The notes under the pieces were generated by a model, which made no database searches, was not told where the DNA came from, and saw nothing but the letters and a program-made list of their open reading frames with translations. Of a stretch of DNA of 64,000 bases, positions 56,360 to 64,000 are shown one piece after another. Position numbers and translations under genes: made by a program. This DNA is from Pectinophora gossypiella (taxonomy: Eukaryota; Arthropoda; Insecta; Lepidoptera; Gelechiidae), in contig NC_065407.1 of NCBI RefSeq assembly GCF_024362695.1, positions 5,394,001 through 5,458,000 of the forward strand, given 5' to 3'. Each line of letters starts with the position of its first letter. The first letter of the stretch is position 1.

Positions 56360-57085
56360 AGCATAAACGTTTCTAACGGCGAGAAACTGATGATGTAGGC
56401 ATTTTGAACAAAAAAAAAAATTTGTATTTGGCAACATGGAAACAACAAACATGACAAAGAGTTGAATCCATTGTCAAATCCACGTCAAATTTTCTCATTA
56501 AAAGATAAAAAAGTGTCAGTATGGCATATTACGTAGATATGTCAAAAGTCCACAGAATCTGATAAAAATATGGTGGCATTGAGAGTTCATCGACAATTTA
56601 TCACGATGTAGTATTTTGACTGAACAACATGACGTTTTTGGTTTACATGAAATCGATAAAACGACCGTGCCAATATTTTATCACGTTGCGCATATGACAG
56701 AGGTATTTTACATTATTGTTTTATTAAAAAATATTGGTTGTTCTGATGTGTGCAAATATTTATGTGTGTCGTAGGTTATACCTAAATAAACTTTTTTATT
56801 ACCATATTTTTTATATTGTACCTTTATTAAAAAGTCAAATAAATCTAATTATATTTAGTTTATTTTCAATGTAAAATCATTATTCAATGTAGGACTTATC
56901 GTGAGTCAAGTATCTATTTGAATTGTATTCTATATAGCTACCACTTGCCACCATTTCAGAATATGAAATGAGAAGAAACGGCATAATTAACATATAAAAA
57001 ATAGTTTTTGTCACTTCCGACCTCTGAATTAATACAAGCTTATGACTATGACACAATTATGTAATTGTCGAGCCAACTGTGTTAA
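56360..57085. other. AT-rich gene-free stretch
   Basis: No long frame, RNA gene or matched repeat recognised. Confidence 0.45.
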
Positions 57086-57089
57086 TTAA

Positions 57090-57260
57090 AAACAACTTAT
57101 TGGTGCAAATCTGCCACCAGGGTTCAAACCGGCGGAGCTCCGCGTTTGCATAGCGAACCAGTGACCCAGGACCTCAGGGTCAATTATAGACGACGATAGT
57201 GCTCGCCATCTATCACGTTAGTCTAACAGAAAGCTCGGTGAAGCGTTGGTCTTGCCATGG
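57090..57260 (-). repeat. tRNA-like SINE remnant
   Basis: Minus strand: B-box-like GGTTTGAACCCTGGTGGCAG with a T-rich tail to its left, and the GTCTAACAGAAAGCTCGGTG segment at the right that belongs to the repeat seen near 12.4 and 63.5 kb. A related copy is at 63460-63760. Confidence 0.5.
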
Positions 57261-57293
57261 ATACACCCACCTTTGACAAGCCAAATTGGAAAT

Positions 57294-57482
57294 GGGTGAA
57301 TATCAAAATGTGGCAAGCTTGGTGGCGAACTTTCATATTATGTTTTCGTGAACAACTGAGTTCCAACGAGGTAACTTGTTCCTCGTAGCTAGAACTATCC
57401 TTTTTCATGTTGAAACCCAGTTTTTCACGAAAACATAATATGAAAGTTCGCCACCAAACTTGGCACATTTTGATATTCACCC
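57294..57482. repeat. ~65-bp-arm inverted repeat
   Basis: GGGTGAATATCAAAATGTGG ... CATATTATGTTTTCGTGAA (57294-57358) is complementary with few mismatches to TTCACGAAAACATAATATGA ... CACATTTTGATATTCACCC (57418-57482). The spacer is ~59 bp. Non-coding. Confidence 0.88.
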
Positions 57483-58833
57483 AAATATAGTGGTGAGTAT
57501 CCCACTCTAAGTGGGATAGGCACAACATGTACTTATTCCATCCATTTCTATCAGTCGTCATCTCAGGACTCGCATCTTTCACACACATGTCATATCCTTT
57601 TTTACACAATCCATCCATACTTTCTTGGGTCGTCTAAGCCCGTACCCCTAAATACCTAGACATATAACGAGGAAAGTTATGAGTCCCAAAACCCATCCAC
57701 ATTCAAACTCATAACTTTCCCTGTTATTATGCCCTTCATCCCTCCTCATTACATAGTCATCGCAAGATTTGCTAGACCATCTTTTACGACCTTTGAAATA
57801 GTTTTTTTCCTCGTCACATGTAACAAGACATATCAGCTTAGTAAAAATGTAACAGAAATGGAAATAAGAAACTGGACACAGAGCTTTTATTATAAAAAGA
57901 TACTGCAGTGCCTTAGCCGGTGTGACCGAAATATGCACAACACGAAACGTTTTAATAAGACAACGAACATATTTTAAAAGCATCCACGTCGTTCACATGT
58001 TTGGCATCGCGCAACCACAACTACGCAATGAACGGTGGGTAAATCGATCGTAGCAATCCAGCCAGAAATATCGTGAATGACGTGAGCGGACTCGTGTTAC
58101 TTAGTCCTGAGGGCATATCTCCGTTGTTTCTTGAATCTGTGGATGAACAACCAACTTTGATCTGAAAGTAGGGTTACCAACTACTGTGGCGTCCCGGACA
58201 CGGTCCTTACTATCGTGCTTACTACTTTTACGCCCACACGTATAGTCCTAATATTTTACTCGGGTAACTAAAAATATTCTTCGTGCACGTGTACGTTATT
58301 TTTGATCTGTGCAGGATTAGAACTAAAGAAAGAACTTAGAACTGTGTTGAGCTGCTTATCATTCTGGCGAGTAATGAAAGTCGATGAAGAGATAATATCC
58401 ACTATAGTGGATCATCAATAAGTATCCTGCCTGTCACCATACTGTTAATTATATCCGTCTTAGGACTTCAAATCAAAAACGGTTGTATTAAGTCTACTGA
58501 TTACTTGTGACTCTGCCCACCCCAATAGATATCACGGGCGCAAGTTTATATTATGGATGTACTCCACGTGTAAACAAGCTTATTTTTTTTCCTAAAATAC
58601 CAAAAAAGAATCAATTCGTTTCTAAAACAACGTGTGATTATATCCCAAGTTAACGACTAGGTTCTTACTATTCAAGCCACTTCTAGTAATGTAAAGTAGA
58701 CATGACTGTGTGAACTGAAAAGGTATGTGGAAACAAAGAAACTTATTTTATTTTTTAACTCACTGATGACCTTTATGGCTTGAAATGGTTCTACACCACC
58801 ACCGTCGTTTGAACTTGGTAAATGACATAATAC

Positions 58834-59020
58834 AGGTTAGTGACACCGTAACGAAAACTTTGAGGGATGATCCAGGCTATGATTCTGAGTTGATATCAAG
58901 TGGATTTTTCCGTCGCAAAAGTATAAAACTGAAAATAATAAATTCATGAATTTTCTGACAGGAAATTCCACTTGAATCATCCCCCTGAGTATTTGTTACG
59001 ATTTTATTAACAGCCTGTAT
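58834..59020. mobile_element. Palindromic MITE family M, copy at 58.9 kb
   Basis: ACAGGTTAGTGACACCGTAA, CGAAAACTTTGAGGGATGAT ... GGAAATTCCACTTG, ATCATCCCCCTGAGTATTTG, TTAACAGCCTGTA. Part of the right arm is deleted. A further 24-bp end fragment (TGGTGTTAGTGACATCGTAA) is at 60880-60903. Confidence 0.83.
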
Positions 59021-59079
59021 AAACAGCCTATAAAATTCCTTAACTACTGATGATTGGGTCATATAATAGGTTCAAGATA

Positions 59080-59330
59080 AGTAAATTATGAAATTCTAAT
59101 ATAACTATTATATTAACAAAATAAAGACGAAAAATATTTCCTTTTTTCTATTTAACTTATTTATGAATTTTAATCAAGGAAAACGTAATAATAAGTCGGA
59201 AATTTCATCACGTTTTTCTATGACGTCACAGTATGTTTATTCATACAAGTTCCATAGTAATTTCGTATTTTGACGTTTAGTAAAAAGTAATAAAATTAAT
59301 TTGACTAGTTGGAAACTAGCCTGTTGTCGC
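59080..59330 (-). repeat. AT-rich repeat family D, inverse copy
   Basis: TTCTATTTAACTTATTTATG, AAGGAAAACGTAATAATAAG, TTTTTCTATGACGTCACAGT, TTTCGTATTTTGACGTTTAG, AACTAGTTGGAAACTAGCC: the complement of the copies at 6.9, 24 and 26 kb. Confidence 0.8.
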
Positions 59331-59398
59331 AACCACGTCTTACGACGTGAGCTTCTGTGGGTTTGAATGTGTCGGTGTAAAATGGTAATGTACACTCC

Positions 59399-59726
59399 TC
59401 GAAACGGCCTCCGTGGTCCAGCGGTTGAGCGTTGTGCTCACGATCCGGAGGTCCCAGGTTCGAATCGCGGTGGGGACCAATCACAAAAATCACTTTGTGA
59501 TCCCTAGTTTTATTAGGACAGGCTGATCACCTGATTGTCCAAAAAGTAAAAAGATCCGTGCTTCGGAAGGCACGTTAAGCTGTTGGTCCCGGTTATTACT
59601 TACTGATGTAAGTACGTAGTCGTTACATGAGTCATGTCAGGGGACTCAGCGGTTCAGTAATAACCCTGACACCACGGTTGATGGGGTTGATAATTCGCCT
59701 CGCAATCCACACGATAGAAGAAGAAG
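59399..59726 (+). mobile_element. tRNA-derived SINE family S1 with 12-bp target duplication
   Basis: The tRNA-like head has an A box in GGTCCAGCGGTTGAGCG and a perfect B box GGTTCGAATC. The body contains AATCACTTTGTGATCCC, AGGACAGGCTGATCACCTGA, TGCTTCGGAAGGCACGTTAA, and ends in a GAAGAAGAA tail. Flanked by exact AATGTACACTCC at 59387-59398 and 59727-59738, so this is a young copy. The head is SINE promoter, not a functional tRNA gene. Confidence 0.93.
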
Positions 59727-60235
59727 AATGTACACTCCCAGTCAAGTTGTAACCTAGTATCAAAATTAAATGTACCTAAGGAATACTTAAAGAGAAGCAA
59801 TCTTAAGAATCGATAAGATCGTGTCTATATCTCTCTCTTCCCTCCATTGCGTTATGGAGAACGTGCATTGTCGTTGTTGAGGATCGCGTCGATACTAGCA
59901 AGAAAAAAAAGATAGGTACGGAACTTATCCAAGCACTCCAGTTACCGCGTTCGAACACCGTCTGTCCATGAAGGTACTCACGCGACCTTGGACTCGTCAT
60001 CGATCCGTACCACTACCAGTCACCAACCCCATCTCGCCAGCTTTATTATTAAGTATAAATTAAATACCGATAAAACCACTTCAACTGCTGATTTTTTATT
60101 TATCGTGAAAATATTTACTATTTTGAGTTATTAGTTATTTATTATAAAAGCTGTGAACATTGTAGATCCTAATTCAAGGGTACAAGAGCTGTGATGAGTG
60201 AGACAATGAGTAAACCAGTATATAATAGATTTTAA

Positions 60236-60562
60236 CGGCCTCCGTGGTCCAGTGGTTGACCGTCGGGGTCACCTTCCGGAGGACACGGGTTCAAATCCCG
60301 GTGGGGACATATCACAAAAATCACTTTTTGATCCCTAGGTTGGTTAGGACATTACAGGCTGATCACCTGAATGTCTGAAAGTAAGATGGTGCGTGCTTCA
60401 GAACTTTTGAACGTTACTACTTACTGATGTAAGTATGTACCTAGTCATTACATGAGCCATGTCTGGGGCCTTTGGCGGCTGAGTAATAACCCTGACACCA
60501 ACCCTGGCGTTGATGAGGTTTGGTAGTCCACCTCACAATCCACACGATAAGAAGAAGAAGAA
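60236..60562 (+). mobile_element. tRNA-derived SINE family S1, second good copy
   Basis: CGGCCTCCGTGGTCCAGTGG, B box GGTTCAAATCC, same body, tail GATAAGAAGAAGAAGAA. Flanked by AGATTTTAA at 60227-60235 and 60563-60571. Inserted about 500 bp from the previous copy, in the same orientation. Confidence 0.92.
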
Positions 60563-60904
60563 AGATTTTAATAATTGATTTTGACACCTAATTGATAAGG
60601 TTCTTGATCTTATTGAAACAATACCTATTGCAAGCAAAATGTGGTGGAAAACCTGAATTTTCTCTTTTCGTATTCAAGTTGTGAGATTGGGCACTGACCT
60701 CACCAACCTTGGTGTCACGGTTACTATTGAGCCTCCGAAGGCCTCTCACAAGGTTCATAATAACTAATAACACACTAACTTTTAACGTCCGAATCTCTGG
60801 AGCGAAAAGTGACAAGTTGTCAGATAAAGTAATATGTCCCACTCATGATATGTGCGCCCTCGCAAATAAAAACACAGTTTTGGTGTTAGTGACATCGTAA
60901 CGTA

Positions 60905-62170
60905 AAAAATATAGAACGTCTGTTTGATAGTTAAGTAGTACTAAAAACGATGGTTGGTGTTTTTCTTGACGAAAATGTTTGGTTAAGATTTTGTTTGCTG
61001 CGCCGCAATGTAAATCGAACAATGCGTAGAGTCGTTCGACAACGGAGTTAGTTACCTACCTACCTATATATAGGTTGTTGTAAGTTAGTAGGTTAGGAAG
61101 TAAGAAAAATGATTTTTTTTCATACGGACACAAAAAATATTGTTAGAATAAAAATCCCACAAAACCAATTCCTCGGTTTGTCTGTGAGAGTGGAGTTCGC
61201 GATGTTTAAATAAAGATTATGGGATAAAACTAATTAAAAAAGACACAAACAATTACGAAATTTTCCGAATGGCCTAATTCCTGCAGACACCTTATAATTT
61301 TATTTCTAGTTAATACCCGTAATTTTGTTATCAGCCGAAAAGGAAAGGGACGAATGATTGACAACTGTTAATTTAAAAATGAATGAGAGAAGGAATAAAT
61401 AACCCGGGCGAATTAAGTTGACGTGTGCTGTCAACTTGATTCTGTTGGAAAATTTGCCAATATAAAATTGTGGGAGGAGTTTTTTTTAAATTTCTGCCTA
61501 AAATTGACGTATGTTCCGTAAATTACCTATATGCCTGTCGATTACCCGTCCCTTAACCTTTTGGCGGATAACAAAATGAGAGGTATATTTAAAAAATAAA
61601 TTAAAATGGTGTGTGCTGAATTCAGCACCAATGAACGTAATGATAGGTGTGCTATTTCGAAATGAATCGATCATATTGGACTTTACTTGGCCCTTCCAAT
61701 CGAATAAAAACACTAAATTATTCACTTCTAGTATTTTTTTCTTTATAATGAAATCACGTTAATATTAAAAAGTTTTCTTTGTCACAGTATAAAACCTTGT
61801 AAATTATATACTTGTAATTATATCGTCCTTGAAACTGTGTTTATGATTGTGAGAAATATGAGTCGAACCCTTGTCCAGCCCTACGTTAACACGGAAGGGA
61901 AATAGTTGAAAAGTGGTGACTTACATGCGAAGTTTTAATGAGAATTAGCTTAGAAAGATGATTATTCACCACATTATTGATTTACTTAGTATTTCTGGGA
62001 AACGTTCTATACAGTCAAGGACGTTCAATAAAATTTATTGCGAATCTTTTTAAGCCTTTCGAGTGAAAAGAATCCATTTAATTTTTTATACACTCGGTAA
62101 AGAATGGCGAAAGAAAATATCGTAAGGAATTTCACGTTCCTGAGAAAATTGATTGTGTTTTCTCTGGTAT
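60905..62170. other. AT-rich gene-free stretch
   Basis: No gene-like frame or matched repeat recognised. Small hairpin AAGTTGAC...GTCAACTT near 61415-61440. Confidence 0.45.
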
Positions 62171-62745
62171 GTAACCTAACTTATACTTAGGTAAGCGTGA
62201 TCCACCCCACACCACATCGTCACTCACCATTAGGTGAACCTAACCTAACCTAACCTTTTTTTTTTTTTTGGTTACGAAGGGGAAATCCTCATGGATACCT
62301 CGCCACCCGGGGGAGCGACGAGGTTATGTCGGACTCTTACCGACTAAAACCCCTCCGATGGCCCTCTGCTGCGCATGTCGGGAAGCTCCGGGATCTCTAA
62401 CGAACGCACCGGTGCTTCCCTCGCGCCTGCTATAAAAAGCGCGTCCCGGGGTAGGTCCCCACCCCTACGCCATCCCAGTTTTACGGCAATGCGAGGCCAT
62501 GTCACATTGCCGTCCCTCCCGGAGACCGTATGAAGAGCGGCTCGGGCCCCCGCCCTTACCACTCACGGTCTCCAGTGTCCCCTTTCAGTCGCCTTTTACG
62601 ACAGGCAGGGGGTACCGTAGCCCTATTCTTGCGCCCGGAAATACAGGGCGGACGAACCTAACCTAACCTAACCTAACTTATACTTAGGTAAGCGTGATCC
62701 ACCCCGACCACCCCATACCACATCGTCACTCACCATTAGGTGAGA
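62168..62745. repeat. Two ~90-bp direct repeats with CCTAA runs, split by a GC-rich insert
   Basis: TAACTTATACTTAGGTAAGC...CACCACATCGTCACTCACCATTAGGTGA occurs at 62177-62236 and 62674-62743. Between them lie (CCTAA)n-like runs (AACCTAACCTAACCTAACC) on both sides of an insert that starts with a 14-base T-run. Confidence 0.85.
62258..62653 (-). mobile_element. GC-rich retroposon inserted in a CCTAA run
   Basis: A T-run at 62258-62270 (poly-A on the minus strand) is followed by ~385 bp of GC-rich DNA unlike the neighbourhood, including AGTCGCCTTTTACGACAGGC and GGGGGTACCGTAGCCC. CCTAA repeats flank both sides. CCTAA is the insect telomere unit. Architecture fits a 5'-truncated R1-clade LINE or a LINE-derived SINE, but no protein similarity is readable. 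Confidence 0.6.
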
Positions 62746-62833
62746 TTGTGGTCAAATGCGAACCTATATTATTGAAAAAAATACTAGGGCTTGGCATTCC
62801 TTCGCTTGGAAGGTCGTATATCAGTCGCTTTTA

Positions 62834-63367
62834 GGCCTCTGCCTCGAATTTTGCGGGCAGCGGGGCGGCGGCGGCGGCGGCGCGGGAGCGGCAGGATCTT
62901 ATGCGTATCGTCAAATGGACCGGGTTTCGAAAACAGCGGCGCGGGAGCGGCGCGGGGGCGGGCAACGAGCGGTGCACTCCAGTCGAGCGGTGACCGTTGC
63001 GCGTCTGCATTGTAGTATAGTGTTGTACTTTTTTTTCGTGACGTAGGTATCAAAATGTCCTCGGACGTGCAAGAGCAAATTATTTCGGCAATCTTTGAGA
63101 GGAGACCCATATGGAACAGCAAAGATGTGAACCATAAAAATAGAAGAATAATTAATCGTTTATGGGAAGAAATAAAAAACGCCGTTGTCGCCGATTTTCA
63201 GACATTTCGTTTGCGAATGTCGACAACACAACCACGAACACAACACTACACCGCTACAGTGCCGCGCGATCTGCCCGCTGGTTTCGAGAACAGGTATGCG
63301 TTGCCCGCCCCTCTCCCGCGCCGCCGCCGCTGCCGCTCCGCTGCCCGCAAAATTCGAGACCGAGGCC
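62834..63367 (+). mobile_element. PIF/Harbinger-like TIR element carrying a MADF-like ORF
   Basis: The left end GGCCTCTGCCTCGAATTTTG and the complement of the right end GGCCTCGGTCTCGAATTTTG pair as TIRs of at least 40 bp (next block CGGGCAGCGG... on both sides). Both ends abut TTA (62831-62833, 63368-63370), the PIF/Harbinger target duplication. The 534-bp element is very GC-rich at its ends with (CGG)n. It contains the MADF-like frame but no transposase, so it would be non-autonomous. Confidence 0.82.
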
Positions 63368-63462
63368 TTATGGGCTGGTTATCTTTCACCATACCGTTCC
63401 TGGTATCCGTCTTAGGTTGTATCAAGAGTGACTGCAAAGCAACTCACGCCCGTAATCCCTAA
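63055..63462 (+). CDS. MADF-domain-like ORF inside the Harbinger-like element
   Basis: The ATG at 63055 (context ATCAAAATG) opens 135 codons. Residues ~8-45 read Ile-Ile-Ser-Ala-Ile-Phe-Glu-Arg-Arg-Pro-Ile-Trp-Asn, Lys-Asn-Arg-Arg-Ile-Ile-Asn, Leu-Trp-Glu-Glu-Ile-Lys. This matches the MADF (Myb/SANT-like DNA-binding) pattern of short acidic helix, Pro-x-(Leu/Ile)-Trp, Tyr/His-Lys-Asn-Arg and Trp-x-x-Ile. The third helix is absent or diverged; later residues translate the GC-rich TIR and beyond, so coding likely ends or splices earlier (a GTATGC donor-like site lies after 63290). Known: Harbinger elements often encode a separate Myb/MADF-type protein besides the transposase. Expression is unproven. 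Confidence 0.5.
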   Translation: MSSDVQEQIISAIFERRPIWNSKDVNHKNRRIINRLWEEIKNAVVADFQTFRLRMSTTQPRTQHYTATVPRDLPAGFENRYALPAPLPRRRRCRSAARKIRDRGLMGWLSFTIPFLVSVLGCIKSDCKATHARNP

Positions 63463-63770
63463 TGGGGTGGGTAGACAATTTGAATACGCACATAAGCTCA
63501 CGACTATATTCCCAATTGGGGTAGTCAGAAGTATATCCATTGCAAGATGAACTAAGTACACCTCACCGAGTTTTCTGTTACACTAACGTATATATACGTA
63601 TAGATAGGTGGTGAAACGTATCGCCGTCTATAATAGTCAAGCCAATTAACTGCGTTAGTGAAAAAAAAATAACTTAATGGTGCAATTTCGGTACCGGTGT
63701 TCGACCTGGCGCTCCCCGTTTGAGCAGCAAGCCGGTTTTCCACAAGACCACAGTGACAATATAGTATGTC
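63460..63770 (+). repeat. SINE-like repeat related to 57090-57260
   Basis: ATACGCACATAAGCTCACGA, CCCAATTGGGGTAGTCAGAA, CATTGCAAGATGAACTAAGT, CACCGAGTTTTCTGTTACAC, then GTGTTCGACCTGGCGCTCCC with a B-box-like complement. The pieces recur at 7110-7160, 12405-12695 and 29655-29760. Confidence 0.5.
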
Positions 63771-64000
63771 ATATACCCATCGTCAAAATGTACCAGGGAC
63801 TCAGAATACAACAAGCACGTTCATTTCACGCAGTCCTACGTAATGTCCGCGTGCTCTTGAACTTATTTCGGATTAGATACGTTGTGACGGGAAACGTTTG
63901 ATTGGCGCTAGTTACTCAAAAGGTAGAGCGTACGAAGCATTCATCATCTGACATAGACTAAACGGCTCTGAGATGCCATACTTTGTACTTACTATCATAT

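Noticed and set aside
59405..59478. Functional tRNA gene (A and B boxes present)
   Set aside because: The sequence continues into a 250-bp conserved body with a GAA tail and target duplications, and recurs at 60236 and 15040. It is a SINE head; the acceptor stem pairs poorly.
62650..62675. True telomere
   Set aside because: Only four to five CCTAA units are present and unique-looking DNA continues on both sides; it is interstitial.
62756..63135. Several GC-rich, Arg-rich open frames on both strands
   Set aside because: They are shadows created by the (CGG)n TIR of the Harbinger-like element.

Overview
This window looks like nuclear DNA from an insect, most likely a moth or butterfly. It is AT-rich, gene-poor and densely packed with transposable-element (TE) debris. 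The Lepidoptera assignment rests on the style of the SINE, LINE and MITE families and on short CCTAA runs matching the insect telomere repeat. It is an inference, not something proved by a marker gene.

The only host gene I can support is on the minus strand: the N-terminal two thirds of an anion-type Cys-loop ligand-gated ion channel. Eight exons can be placed with consensus splice sites and matching phases, running from about 37.8 kb down to the left edge: 37713-37821, 18667-18743, 17535-17634, 16907-17061, 11861-12016, 8885-9025, 7210-7439 and <1-164. Together they encode a short signal peptide, the extracellular ligand-binding domain with the Cys-loop, TM1, TM2 with a Pro-Gly-Arg anion-filter motif, and TM3. 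TM4 and the stop codon lie beyond the left edge. The sequence most resembles the insect CG12344-type subunits (glycine/GABA/histamine-gated chloride channel group).

The introns and the 26 kb upstream of exon 1 are filled with mobile DNA. Intron 1 (19 kb) carries a nearly full-length copia retrotransposon (32878-37153, same strand as the gene) with 130/131-bp LTRs, a 5-bp target duplication, an initiator-Met-tRNA half-molecule primer site, one in-frame stop and altered catalytic residues. Other elements are: a Penelope-like RT fragment (2.4-3.3 kb); eleven short 3'-end copies of one Jockey-like LINE, several with clear target-site duplications; tails of at least three other LINEs; tRNA-derived SINEs of at least three families; and a palindromic MITE with seven or eight copies, plus a 150-bp TIR MITE and a 250-bp AT-rich family.

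The right end (62.2-63.4 kb) is compositionally distinct. A LINE-like GC-rich insert sits inside a CCTAA run. Next to it is a 534-bp TIR element flanked by TTA that carries a MADF-domain-like reading frame, a probable non-autonomous PIF/Harbinger element.

I found no rRNA, no confident functional tRNA, no CRISPR array and nothing prokaryotic. Most short open frames in the window are shadows or TE remnants.
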